Below, piece by piece: positions 7,878 through 15,511 of a stretch of 64,000 bases of DNA (positions within the stretch are counted from its first letter, which is position 1; the number at the start of each line of letters is the position of its first letter). Position numbers and translations under genes: made by a program. The notes under the pieces were generated by a model, which saw only the letters and a list, made by a program, of their open reading frames with translations, ran no database searches and had not been told where the DNA came from. Source of the DNA: Ruminococcus flavefaciens ND2009 (lineage in GTDB: Bacteria; Bacillota; Clostridia; Oscillospirales; Ruminococcaceae); the NCBI RefSeq assembly GCF_000621785.1, contig NZ_JHXI01000018.1, forward strand, positions 1 through 64,000, in the 5' to 3' direction.

Positions 7878-8365
7878 GAAGAATAGCCGTTTGCCCCGGA
7901 AGCTTCGACCCTGTTACCCTCGGACATCTGGACATCATCACACGAGCCTCAAAGCTCTTTGACAAGGTGATAGTCCTCATATCCAGAAACGCAGGCAAGG
8001 CACAGCCAAGCTTCACGGCTACGGAACGTATGCTTATGATAGAACAGGTCACCCGTGACCTTGACAATGTTGTAATAGATATCCTTGACGGGCTCCTTGC
8101 GGACTACGTCAGGAACGTGGGGGCTGTCGCCATTGTAAAGGGTCTGAGAGCTGTCAGCGACTTTGAGTATGAATTCCAGATGGCTCTGGCAAACAAGAAG
8201 CTTTATGCAGGAGCGGAAACGGTCTTTCTGACCACAGCAACGGAGAATATGTATCTCAGCTCCAGCCTGGTAAAGCAGATAGCTTATTTCGGCGGCGACA
8301 TAACTCATTTCGTTCCCAATGAAATACTTGATGATATAAAACAAAGACTTATTAAGGAGAGGTAA
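7874..8365 (+). CDS. coaD: Phosphopantetheine adenylyltransferase
   Basis: Predicted 163 residues, typical length. PGSFDPVTLGHLDII (residues 8-22) holds the HxGH-type nucleotidyltransferase motif, and VKGLRAVSDFEYEFQM and TENMYLSSSLVKQ are family signatures. It transfers AMP from ATP to 4'-phosphopantetheine, the fourth step of coenzyme A synthesis in the cytoplasm. It is translationally coupled to rsmD and followed 5 bp later by the coiled-coil gene. Confidence 0.97.
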   Translation: MRRIAVCPGSFDPVTLGHLDIITRASKLFDKVIVLISRNAGKAQPSFTATERMLMIEQVTRDLDNVVIDILDGLLADYVRNVGAVAIVKGLRAVSDFEYEFQMALANKKLYAGAETVFLTTATENMYLSSSLVKQIAYFGGDITHFVPNEILDDIKQRLIKER

Positions 8366-8370
8366 TTACT

Positions 8371-8856
8371 ATGAGCATTGATGAGATTTTAGAAGAAATG
8401 GACGAACTTCTTGACAAGGCGTCCTCAGTTCCCTTTGTATCCCATAAGAAGGTCATCGACGGCGAGAGAATGAGAGAGCTCATCAACGACGTCCGTCTGA
8501 ATATGCCTCACGAACTCAAGGAGGCTAAGAAGATAGAATTTGACTGTCAGCGTATCCTCAACGAGGCTAAGCTCAACGCAGAATCCATCATCCGCAAGGC
8601 TGAGGAGCGTGCCGCTCAGATAGTTTCAAGAGAGGCTATCGTTACAGAGGCTAAGAAGAAGGCTCTGGATATGCTCACAAAGGCTCAGACAGCAGCAAAG
8701 AACCTCCAGCAGAACGCTGCGGCTTCAGTTGCAAAGATGCTCAATGACACCGAGAATTACTACTCAAGAAATCTCCAGAGCATCAAGGTGGTAAAGGGCA
8801 AGATCGGCAGCACTATCTCAAACGCTTCAAGCGACAAGAAGAACGACATTATGTAA
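8371..8856 (+). CDS. Coiled-coil protein, ATP synthase B/DivIVA-like
   Basis: Predicted 161-residue soluble protein, almost entirely helical with long Ala/Lys/Glu-rich heptads (residues about 50-125). There is no membrane segment, so it is not a true F-type ATPase b subunit despite the similar composition. A gene of this type commonly follows coaD in Clostridia. It starts 5 bp after coaD behind AAGGAGAGG and ends at a strong terminator, so it is the last gene of the unit. A structural or division-related role is possible but unproven. Confidence 0.65.
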   Translation: MSIDEILEEMDELLDKASSVPFVSHKKVIDGERMRELINDVRLNMPHELKEAKKIEFDCQRILNEAKLNAESIIRKAEERAAQIVSREAIVTEAKKKALDMLTKAQTAAKNLQQNAAASVAKMLNDTENYYSRNLQSIKVVKGKIGSTISNASSDKKNDIM

Positions 8857-8895
8857 TAAAAACGGCGATCACAGCCGTTATATCATGCAGAATTT

Positions 8896-8933
8896 TGCCC
8901 CTGAGCATTTTAAGCGCTCAGGGGCATTGTGTT
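8896..8933 (+). terminator. Terminator after the coaD unit
   Basis: TGCCCCTGAGC (8896-8906) pairs with GCTCAGGGGCA (8916-8926), followed by TTGTGTTT. The same TGCCCCTGAG stem recurs at 38990 and (imperfectly) at 46154. Confidence 0.8.
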
Positions 8934-8970
8934 TATATAAAGTAAATCATAATTTTGCGCAAGCGCTAAA

Positions 8971-9090
8971 AGTGATTAGTGCATAGTGGTTAGTGATTAG
9001 TTAATGTGTTCGCTTCGCTCACAATATTTAAATATTGTCGCCGCAGGCGACACCTCAACTATTCACTATTCACTAATCACTATTCACTCA
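8971..9090. repeat. Heptamer-armed palindromic element with GC-rich core, copy 2
   Basis: The left arm is a run of AGTGATT/AGTGCAT/AGTGGTT heptamers and the right arm a run of ATTCACT/AATCACT heptamers. The core has GTGTTCGCTTCGCTCAC, the palindrome AATATTTAAATATT, and the hairpin GTCGCC-GCA-GGCGAC. It fills the space between the coaD-unit terminator and the recG stop codon (convergent genes). Confidence 0.75.
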
Positions 9091-9098
9091 AATCGCGT

Positions 9099-11135
9099 TT
9101 ATCCTATTATGTCCTTGCTGAACAGGCGCATAACGTCCATTTTCAGCGCTTTATTCTGCGGCTTTTCAAGAAGGGGATCGTCGGCAAGGAGCTCCCTTGC
9201 GCAGCTCTGTGCACGGTTCATCAGCTCCATATTGCAGGCAATATCCGCTATTTTAAGCGGCGGAAGTCCGTGCTGTGCGCTGCCGAAGAAGTCTCCGGGA
9301 CCGCGCATTTTCAGGTCCTCCTCGGAGATCTTGAATCCGTCAGAGGTTGAGGACATTATCTTCATTCGCTTCACGCAGTCCTCGGTGGTGTTGTCCGTTA
9401 TGAGTATGCAGCTGCTCTCAAAGCTGCCTCTGCCCACTCGTCCGCGGAGCTGATGGAGCTGGGAAAGTCCGAAGCGCTCCGCATTCTCTATGACCATTAC
9501 AGCCGCATTTGGTACGTCCACGCCTACCTCAACAACGGTGGTGCAGATAAGCACCTGTATCTCACCGTCGCGGAAAAGCTTCATGGTCTTGTCCTTTTCG
9601 GCAGCCCTCATTTTTCCGTGGAGCAGCGCCGTGGTATAGCCCTTCAGGTCGTTCTTAGCAGCGTTCTCCGCGTAGGTCTTGACGGCAAAGAGCTCGCTCT
9701 CGCTCTCCTCTATCATGGGGCAGACCACATAAGCCTGACGCCCCTCGTCAAGGCGCTCCCTGACGAAGCCGAAGGCTCTGCTGCGCAGCTTTCCCGTTAC
9801 AGCGTAGGTCTTTATGGGCTTCCTGCCCTTGGGAAGCTGAGTTATCGCCGATATATCAAGGTCTCCGTATATAATGAGTGCCAGCGTTCTCGGTATGGGA
9901 GTCGCCGACATTACCAGCTTGTGGGGAGCGTCCCCCTTTTCCGCAAGGGCTGCTCTCTGTGCAACGCCGAAGCGGTGCTGCTCGTCGGTGATGACCAGTC
10001 CCAGCGCCTTGTACTCCACGTCCTTCTGGATAATGGCGTGGGTGCCCACAACCACATCTATCTCTCCTGCTGCTATCTCATCGCGGACGGCAGCTTTTTT
10101 CTTTGCGGTCATGGAGCCTGTCAGCAGGCAGACCTTAACGCCGAAGGGCTCAAGAAAGCCGCTGAGGGTGCGGAAGTGCTGGGTGGCAAGTATCTCCGTG
10201 GGAGCCATGAGCGCGGACTGTATGCCGTTTTTCGCCGCAAAGAAGCAGGCTGCGGCAGCAACGGCGGTCTTTCCGCTTCCCACATCGCCCTGCAAAAGCC
10301 TGTTCATAGGCACATCGCGGCAAAGGTCGCCGACTATGTCCTCCACAGCCTTCTGCTGGTCATCCGTAAGCTCAAAGGGCAGCCCCCTTGTGAACTCTCC
10401 CACATCTACCGCGGGATCCATGCGAAAGGCAGTATTCCTGCGGCTTCGTGACTTCATGACGGACATTCCTATCTGGAGCTTCAGCAGCTCGTCAAAGGCA
10501 AGTCTCCGCCTTGCGGTCTCGGAAGCCAGCTCGCTCTCGGGGAAGTGTATATTCTCCAGCGCCCACATAAGGGGAGCAAGGTCGTATTTTTTCAGTATGT
10601 CCGCAGAAAGGGTCTCGAAGGGCTCACGGCGCATTATCTCCAGAGCCTGTCGCATATTGGTTCGGACCATATTCACGGAAAGCCCCTGTGTCAGGGGATA
10701 GATGGGCTGTATCAGCACCTGCTCGTCCGCCCTGATGTACACGGGAGAGCTTATCTCCTTGCGCAGGAAGTTTCCTGCGACCTTGCCGTACATATAGTAG
10801 GTCTCGCCCTCCTTCAGCGCCTGGAAGTAGTAGACGTTGTTGTACACCACGATGAGTATATCATCGGTGCCGTCGGTAGCGGCAGCCTTGCATATGACAA
10901 GTCCGCCCTTTATGCGCTGAGGCGGCATCTTGCGGAACACGGTCAGCTTCAGCACGTTATACTCATTGAGCACAGCCTGCGCCACAGGCACATGGGTGCG
11001 GAAATCCAGATAGCTTCTTGGTATATGGTATATCAGCTCAAAGGGCGAGTTTATCCCAAGCTTGCGGTACTTTTCGCCCCGCGCCTTTCCCACGCCCTTG
11101 AGGTATTCTATATCGCTGAAAAGTGTAGTTGGCAT
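9099..11135 (-). CDS. recG: ATP-dependent DNA helicase RecG
   Basis: Predicted 678 residues from the ATG at 11133-11135, which has AAAGGAG 6 nt upstream. An earlier in-frame start would add 24 unrelated residues and is rejected. Order: N-terminal wedge/OB domain, then the helicase core with LLQGDVGSGKTAVAAA (Walker A, about residue 283), ITDEQHRFG (motif II), SATPIPRTL (motif III), and GRVGRG (motif VI). RecG regresses stalled replication forks and remodels Holliday junctions. It lies downstream of spoVS on the same strand and ends beside a palindromic repeat. Confidence 0.96.
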   Translation of the reverse strand: MPTTLFSDIEYLKGVGKARGEKYRKLGINSPFELIYHIPRSYLDFRTHVPVAQAVLNEYNVLKLTVFRKMPPQRIKGGLVICKAAATDGTDDILIVVYNNVYYFQALKEGETYYMYGKVAGNFLRKEISSPVYIRADEQVLIQPIYPLTQGLSVNMVRTNMRQALEIMRREPFETLSADILKKYDLAPLMWALENIHFPESELASETARRRLAFDELLKLQIGMSVMKSRSRRNTAFRMDPAVDVGEFTRGLPFELTDDQQKAVEDIVGDLCRDVPMNRLLQGDVGSGKTAVAAAACFFAAKNGIQSALMAPTEILATQHFRTLSGFLEPFGVKVCLLTGSMTAKKKAAVRDEIAAGEIDVVVGTHAIIQKDVEYKALGLVITDEQHRFGVAQRAALAEKGDAPHKLVMSATPIPRTLALIIYGDLDISAITQLPKGRKPIKTYAVTGKLRSRAFGFVRERLDEGRQAYVVCPMIEESESELFAVKTYAENAAKNDLKGYTTALLHGKMRAAEKDKTMKLFRDGEIQVLICTTVVEVGVDVPNAAVMVIENAERFGLSQLHQLRGRVGRGSFESSCILITDNTTEDCVKRMKIMSSTSDGFKISEEDLKMRGPGDFFGSAQHGLPPLKIADIACNMELMNRAQSCARELLADDPLLEKPQNKALKMDVMRLFSKDIIG

Positions 11136-11221
11136 ATAGTTCTCCTTTATGAGCGGCTCCCGCTCATTTCCGAAAGCATAAAAAAGGGCGGACAACAGTC
11201 CGCCCAATGGTTTTTTACCGA

Positions 11222-11482
11222 TTATCTCTGCTCACAGATAAGCTTGATAGCGGTTCTCTCTTCACCGTCGATAGTGATGTTAGCGAAAGCAGGAATACAG
11301 ATAAGGTCGATTCCAATAGGTGCCAGATATCCCCTTGCTATGGCGATCGCTTTTATCGCCTGATTAGCTGCACCTGCACCGACTGCCTGTACCTCAACAG
11401 CCTTCTGCTCTCTGATCACGCCGGCAATTGCTCCGGCAACAGAATTCGGTGATGAATGTGATGATACTTTCAGAATTTCCAT
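11222..11482 (-). CDS. spoVS: Stage V sporulation protein S
   Basis: Predicted 86 residues, exactly the family length. It begins MEILKVSSHSSPNSVAGAIA and contains the Ala/Ile-rich core with GAGAANQAIKAIAIARG. The start ATG at 11480-11482 has AGGAGGG 9 nt upstream, and a longer reading frame to 11581 would run through the promoter. SpoVS is an Alba-like small protein needed for spore coat and septation steps in Bacillus. It also occurs in non-sporulating Clostridia, so the gene alone does not prove sporulation. Confidence 0.95.
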   Translation of the reverse strand: MEILKVSSHSSPNSVAGAIAGVIREQKAVEVQAVGAGAANQAIKAIAIARGYLAPIGIDLICIPAFANITIDGEERTAIKLICEQR

Positions 11483-11552
11483 GACAAATAACCCTCCTGT
11501 TAGAAATAATTGTACGTTGACTGCCAAATCTCTTAGGCTATTGTACAATTGT

Positions 11553-11581
11553 ATTATACAATATAAGTTAAAAAATTGCAA
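11553..11581 (-). promoter_or_regulatory. Promoter of spoVS
   Basis: Minus strand: TTGCAA (11576-11581), 17 bp, TATAAT (11553-11558). The palindromic TTGTACAATTGTATTATACAA stretch overlaps the -10 and start site and could be an operator. Confidence 0.65.
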
Positions 11582-11604
11582 GTACCTGATACAAACTTTG
11601 TAGA

Positions 11605-12375
11605 CTATCTTATAATTAATCTCTCGATTTTGTGCGATTTGCCCTCTTTTTCATTAAATTCAACTATTGTTCCACAAAGGAAGCAATCGCCCTCTGCCGT
11701 ATTGAAGCGGACAGGCATACGATAGCGGAACATTTCCACCGTGGGACCTATCTCAACTCCGAGGCAGGAAAGCTCGGGCCCCACCATTCCCACATCGGTA
11801 ATATATGCAGTATGGCCGCCCAATATACATTCATCTGCGGTCTGGACGTGGGTATGGGTGCCGAAAACACCCGTGACCTTTCCCGTGAGGAAGTGTCCCA
11901 TAGCCTTTTTCTCGGAGGTAGCCTCCGCGTGGAAGTCCACAAAGATATTGGGAGTATCTATATCCTCAAGGAGCTGTTCTATCTTGGTGAAGGGGTTGTC
12001 CAGAGGTTCCATATAGACGGTGCCCATAAGATTTACGACCGCCACAGAATAGGGACCTGCGTCCAGTATCCTGATGCCGCTTCCCACGCAGCCTCCCTCG
12101 GGGTAATTTGCAGGGCGGACGATATAGTCCTCCTCGAATATGTCAAGGTACTCCCTGCGTCTGAAGGCGTGATTTCCGGTAGTGATGATGTCGGCTCCCG
12201 CTCTCACAAGCATATCCGCAGACGCAGCTGTAATACCGTTGCCCTGAGCCGAATTTTCTCCGTTTACTATTGTGATGTCTATTCCGTACTGACGCTTGAT
12301 GCCGCCAAGCTTGGCTGTGAGGAACTCGCAGCCCGCCTTGCCCACAACATCGCCGATAAAAAGAAGTTTTTTCAT
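11605..12375 (-). CDS. ymdB: YmdB-family metallophosphoesterase
   Basis: Predicted 256 residues, family length. It starts KKLLFIGDVVGKAG, followed by NGENSAQGNGI, ITTGNHAF and the DFHAEATSEK block. These carry the Asp, Asn and His ligands of the two-metal centre. YmdB of Bacillus subtilis hydrolyses 2',3'-cyclic nucleotides and affects biofilm and motility decisions. A GGAGG site lies 4 nt before the ATG. It is 9 bp downstream of the DUF4236 gene and upstream of spoVS, matching the usual ymdB-spoVS order. Confidence 0.93.
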   Translation of the reverse strand: MKKLLFIGDVVGKAGCEFLTAKLGGIKRQYGIDITIVNGENSAQGNGITAASADMLVRAGADIITTGNHAFRRREYLDIFEEDYIVRPANYPEGGCVGSGIRILDAGPYSVAVVNLMGTVYMEPLDNPFTKIEQLLEDIDTPNIFVDFHAEATSEKKAMGHFLTGKVTGVFGTHTHVQTADECILGGHTAYITDVGMVGPELSCLGVEIGPTVEMFRYRMPVRFNTAEGDCFLCGTIVEFNEKEGKSHKIERLIIR

Positions 12376-12384
12376 ATTCCTCCG

Positions 12385-12603
12385 TTATTTTTTGCCTGTT
12401 TTCTTCTTGCCGCCCAGGTCGGTGTCATAGGAGATGCCTGTGCCCTGGAGGCTTACTGTAGCCTTTTTCTTGTCATTTACTGTGAATTTCACCTTTTTTC
12501 CTGCTATCTTGGGACCTTCAACGGAAATACTGCCGCCCTTCTTGTTCTTGTTGAATTTGAAAAGCTTGCCTATCTTAAAGCTCTTTCTGAAATGGAATCC
12601 CAT
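12385..12603 (-). CDS. DUF4236 small basic protein
   Basis: Predicted 72 residues, very Lys-rich. It starts MGFHFRKSFKIGKLF, with the repeated short beta-strand pattern of the DUF4236 family (GGSISVEG, KVKFTVND, GTGISY). Function of the family is unknown. A strong AGGAGG lies 7 nt before the ATG. It shares a promoter with ymdB (12777-12805), and the mRNA leader contains one of the palindromic repeat elements. Confidence 0.8.
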   Translation of the reverse strand: MGFHFRKSFKIGKLFKFNKNKKGGSISVEGPKIAGKKVKFTVNDKKKATVSLQGTGISYDTDLGGKKKTGKK

Positions 12604-12656
12604 GGTAAGACCTCCTTTTTAGCGCTCTGCAAAGGAGCAGAGAAGTTCAGAATTCT

Positions 12657-12760
12657 GAGTTGAAAGTTGAGAGTTAATGTGTTCGCTTCGCTAACTTTAT
12701 TTCATAATGTCGCCGCAGGCGACTCCGCAACTCTCCACTTTCAACTTTCAACTCTCAACT
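12657..12760. repeat. Heptamer-armed palindromic element with GC-rich core, copy 3
   Basis: Arms are GAGTTGA AAGTTGA GAGTTAA on the left and CTCAACT-type heptamers on the right. The core has GTGTTCGCTTCGCTAAC and GTCGCC-GCA-GGCGAC. It lies inside the predicted 5' untranslated region of the DUF4236-ymdB mRNA, where it would fold into a long hairpin. Confidence 0.75.
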
Positions 12761-12776
12761 GTAATTATTCTCATTC

Positions 12777-12805
12777 ATTATAGCATAAACCGCCGGGATA
12801 ATCAA
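12777..12805 (-). promoter_or_regulatory. Promoter of DUF4236-ymdB
   Basis: Minus strand: TTGATT (12800-12805), 17 bp, TATAAT (12777-12782). It lies upstream of repeat copy 3. Confidence 0.65.
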
Positions 12806-12867
12806 TACAATTACGGGATTTTCCACGGCTGATGAACATTTTTTCACAATATTCTTTAATATAGGTA

Positions 12868-12909
12868 TTGTAAATCGCTATCATTTGTGATATAATTATT
12901 AAGATAGCG
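12868..12909 (+). promoter_or_regulatory. Promoter with overlapping dyad, asp23-like/yloV unit
   Basis: Plus strand: TTGTAA (12868-12873), 17 bp, TATAAT (12891-12896). The dyad CGCTATC (12876-12882) / GATAGCG (12903-12909) flanks the -10 and could be an operator or start-site hairpin. Confidence 0.65.
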
Positions 12910-12956
12910 GTCATTTTTATGCACCGCAGCCCATTTTACAAAAGGAGTGATGACCT

Positions 12957-13316
12957 ATGGTAGGCTTTGAAAATCATATCGGAAAGATCACTATCTCTGA
13001 GAATTACCTCACTGAGCTGGTAAAACACGCTGTCACAGACTGCTTCGGCGTTGCCGATGTTTGCAGCGTAAGCACCTTCCGTTCAGCAGTTTCCGCTCTC
13101 ACAGCGGGAAAAGCCTTCAGAAAGAACAAGGGCGTGATGATCCGCACCGATAAGGAGGGCGGTCTCGTTATCGACCTGCATATCAAGGTCACATACGGCA
13201 CCAACATCACTGCCGCTGTAAGCAGCATCACCCACAAGGTCAGCTTCGCTGTCGAGGAAGCTGCAGGAATAGATGTACACAAGGTCAACGTTTTCGTTGA
13301 CGATATGAACGCATAA
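12957..13316 (+). CDS. Asp23/Gls24 (DUF322) family envelope-stress-like protein
   Basis: Predicted 119-residue soluble protein of the Asp23/Gls24 family (YloU-like). It starts with GKITISENYLTELVKHAV and ends with a conserved GIDVHKVNVFVDDM strand. In Bacillus and Clostridia this gene sits directly before the DAK2 gene yloV, as here. Family members associate with the membrane or help in cell-envelope stress, but the function of the YloU branch is not settled. GGAGTG lies before the ATG. Confidence 0.88.
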   Translation: MVGFENHIGKITISENYLTELVKHAVTDCFGVADVCSVSTFRSAVSALTAGKAFRKNKGVMIRTDKEGGLVIDLHIKVTYGTNITAAVSSITHKVSFAVEEAAGIDVHKVNVFVDDMNA

Positions 13317-13350
13317 GGCGTACAGGTATATAGAATTGGAGGACTTTACT

Positions 13351-15006
13351 GTGATAAACGGTTCATTGCTCAGAGACGCTGTTATCTCCGCTGCCATCAC
13401 CATAGCCAACAGGAAACGTGAGGTCGACGAGCTCAATGTTTACCCCGTTCCCGACGGCGATACAGGAACGAATATGTCCATGACCATCGGCAATTCCGTT
13501 GCCGAGCTGAAAAGACTGGACGACAAGGCTCCCGTATCCGAGGTGGCTTCCACGGCGGCTTCGGCTTTCCTGAGAGGCGCAAGAGGAAACTCAGGCGTTA
13601 TTCTTTCCCTTATATTCAGAGGATTTTCAAAGGGACTCTCAGGCTGCACAGAGGCAGGCTGCGAGAACTTCGCAGATGCGCTGCAGTTCGGCGTAGAGGC
13701 TGCATACAAGGCTGTCATGAAACCTGTTGAGGGAACTATCCTCACCGTAGTCAAGGCTGCTGCACAGAAGGCAAGGGAGATCGCCCTTGAGACCAACGAC
13801 GAGGTCACCTTCTGGCAGGAGATATGCACCGAGGCTGAGGCTGTTCTCGCCAAAACAACGGAAATGCTCCCCCAGCTTAAAAAGGCAGGAGTAGTTGACG
13901 CAGGCGGCAAGGGTCTGTGCATAATCTTCCGCGCTATGACTGATGTCTTCGCAGGCGGTGCCATTGCCGAGCCCGATGAGGCTCCCGCTCCCCAGGAGAA
14001 CCAGAATGACTCATTCAGAACAGCTGTAAGCGAGTATGACGACGACATCACCTTCACCTACTGTACGGAGTTCATGCTGGAAAAGGACGATAACTGTCCC
14101 GACGTATCCAAGCTCCGCGCCTATCTTGAGACCATCGGCGACTGCGTAGTGGTAGTTGATGATGAGAAGATAATCAAGGTACACGTTCACACCGATAACC
14201 CCGGAAATGCCCTCCAGAAGGGACTTGAGTTCGGTCACTTCATCAACGATCCCCGTCCCAAGATAGAGAATATGCGTATCCAGCACGAAAACAAGGTCAA
14301 GGACGCAAGAGCTGCCGAGGAGGGACTTACTCCCGCAGAGCCCGAGAAGGAGTTCGGATTTGTGGCAGTTGCCGCAGGTCACGGTCTTGAGGCTATGTTC
14401 ACAGACCTGGGCGCAGATGTTGTGGTAAAGGGCGGTCAGACCATGAACCCCTCCACCGACGATATTCTCCGCGCAATACTGAAAACTCCCGCTAATACAG
14501 TATTCGTGCTTCCCAATAACAAGAACATCATCATGGCAGCCGAGCAGGCTGTAAAGCTTACCGACAGAAAGGTATGCGTGCTCCAGACCAGGACTATCCC
14601 CCAGGGTATAGCTGCTATGCTGGCATTTGACGATACACACAGCCTCAACGAGAACCGCATCGACATGACAAAGGCATTCGAGAAGGTCTCAACGGGACTT
14701 ATCACCTTTGCCGCAAGAGACTCCGAGTTTGAGGGTCACCAGATAAAGGAGGGCGAGATACTCGCTCTTGACAACGGCAAGCTCTCGTTCACAGAGCGCG
14801 ACATCAACAAGGCTACATACAAGCTGGTCAAGAAGCTGGCAAAGGGCGATGTGAGCTATGTAACTCTTATCCACGGCGCAGATGTGCCCGAGGAGAACGC
14901 AGAGGAGCTCCGGAAGTTCATACAGTCCAAGCTCAGCGACAAGATAGAGGTAATGCTGGTAAACGGCGGACAGCCCGTGTACTACTACATCATCTCGGTA
15001 GAATAA
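13351..15006 (+). CDS. DAK2-domain protein YloV / fatty acid kinase A-like
   Basis: Predicted 551 residues. The N-terminal DAK phosphatase-like kinase domain has ELNVYPVPDGDTGTNMSMT near residue 30 (Asp ligands for Mg-ATP) and RGARGNSGVILS near residue 80. A middle linker and a C-terminal DegV-like/DUF1949 region end in NGGQPVYYYIISVE. FakA phosphorylates fatty acids bound to FakB. I choose GTG at 13351 because GGAGG (13338-13342) sits 8 nt before it. The in-frame TTG at 13336 overlaps that site. Follows the asp23-like gene. Confidence 0.88.
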   Translation: MINGSLLRDAVISAAITIANRKREVDELNVYPVPDGDTGTNMSMTIGNSVAELKRLDDKAPVSEVASTAASAFLRGARGNSGVILSLIFRGFSKGLSGCTEAGCENFADALQFGVEAAYKAVMKPVEGTILTVVKAAAQKAREIALETNDEVTFWQEICTEAEAVLAKTTEMLPQLKKAGVVDAGGKGLCIIFRAMTDVFAGGAIAEPDEAPAPQENQNDSFRTAVSEYDDDITFTYCTEFMLEKDDNCPDVSKLRAYLETIGDCVVVVDDEKIIKVHVHTDNPGNALQKGLEFGHFINDPRPKIENMRIQHENKVKDARAAEEGLTPAEPEKEFGFVAVAAGHGLEAMFTDLGADVVVKGGQTMNPSTDDILRAILKTPANTVFVLPNNKNIIMAAEQAVKLTDRKVCVLQTRTIPQGIAAMLAFDDTHSLNENRIDMTKAFEKVSTGLITFAARDSEFEGHQIKEGEILALDNGKLSFTERDINKATYKLVKKLAKGDVSYVTLIHGADVPEENAEELRKFIQSKLSDKIEVMLVNGGQPVYYYIISVE

Positions 15007-15012
15007 AAAACA

Positions 15013-15050
15013 TTCCCCGAAGCAGTTCAAAAATGCTTCGGGGATTTTTT
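15013..15050 (+). terminator. Terminator after yloV
   Basis: CCCCGAAGCA (15015-15024) pairs with TGCTTCGGGG (15034-15043), followed by ATTTTTT. Confidence 0.9.
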
Positions 15051-15054
15051 ATCA

Positions 15055-15159
15055 GAGTTGAGAGTGGAAAGTTGAGAGTTGAGAGTTAAAGTGTTCGCTT
15101 CGCTCACTTTATTTCAATAATGTCGCCGAAGGCGACACCGCAACTCTCAACTCTCAACT
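15055..15159. repeat. Heptamer-armed palindromic element with GC-rich core, copy 4
   Basis: The left arm repeats GAGTTGA/GAGTGGA/AAGTTGA and the right arm repeats CTCAACT. The core reads GTGTTCGCTTCGCTCAC ... GTCGCC-GAA-GGCGAC. It is sandwiched between the terminators of two convergent transcription units. Confidence 0.75.
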
Positions 15160-15206
15160 AAAAAATCCCCCGAAACGATATTGCTACGTTCCGGGGGACT
15201 TTTTTC
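15160..15206 (-). terminator. Terminator of the Gld-like operon
   Basis: Minus strand: a 12 bp stem TCCCCCGGAACG / CGTTTCGGGGGA with one wobble (15166-15198), followed by TTTTTT. The plus-strand copy also has a T tract, so it may work both ways. Confidence 0.8.
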
Positions 15207-15210
15207 ATTT

Positions 15211-15492
15211 TTAGCTCTTGAGAGCCTTTTCCAGCCATACGCTGGCAATATCAAGTGCCTCATAGAGACCGCACTCTCTCTCGGCGTTCTTGACAAAAGC
15301 CTTCAGAGGATTCGGCTCGTTGGTGTCCATCTGGACAACTCTCACCTTTGAGGTGACCTGCTCGCCGTTCTCCTCCTTTGTCTCAAGTATCTGAATGAAG
15401 ATAACAAAGGGATCTGACATATAACCGTAATATATCTGGTTGCCGTTTCTTACCAGAGGGTAGCCCTTGTATGTGTTGAATTTCTCGCTCAT
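15211..15492 (-). CDS. Conserved hypothetical protein, 93 aa
   Basis: Predicted 93-residue soluble acidic protein beginning MSEKFNTYKGYPLVRNGNQI. It has a run of alternating hydrophobic and charged residues typical of a small beta-rich fold (YGYMSDPFVIFIQI) and a C-terminal helix. I do not recognise the family. AGGAGG lies 5 nt before the ATG. It is 19 bp downstream of the DUF4340 gene and ends at the operon terminator, so it is the last gene of the Gld-like unit. Confidence 0.6.
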   Translation of the reverse strand: MSEKFNTYKGYPLVRNGNQIYYGYMSDPFVIFIQILETKEENGEQVTSKVRVVQMDTNEPNPLKAFVKNAERECGLYEALDIASVWLEKALKS

Positions 15493-15511
15493 TATTTACC
15501 TCCTTGGGATA

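Noticed and set aside
8971-9090. Short regular repeats that could suggest a CRISPR array
   Set aside because: The units are 7 nt, adjacent and form one hairpin; there are no spacers of constant length and no cas genes.
9453-10451. Long plus-strand frames opposite recG, infB and mfd
   Set aside because: They are antisense shadows of well-supported genes caused by codon bias, with no ribosome sites or domains.
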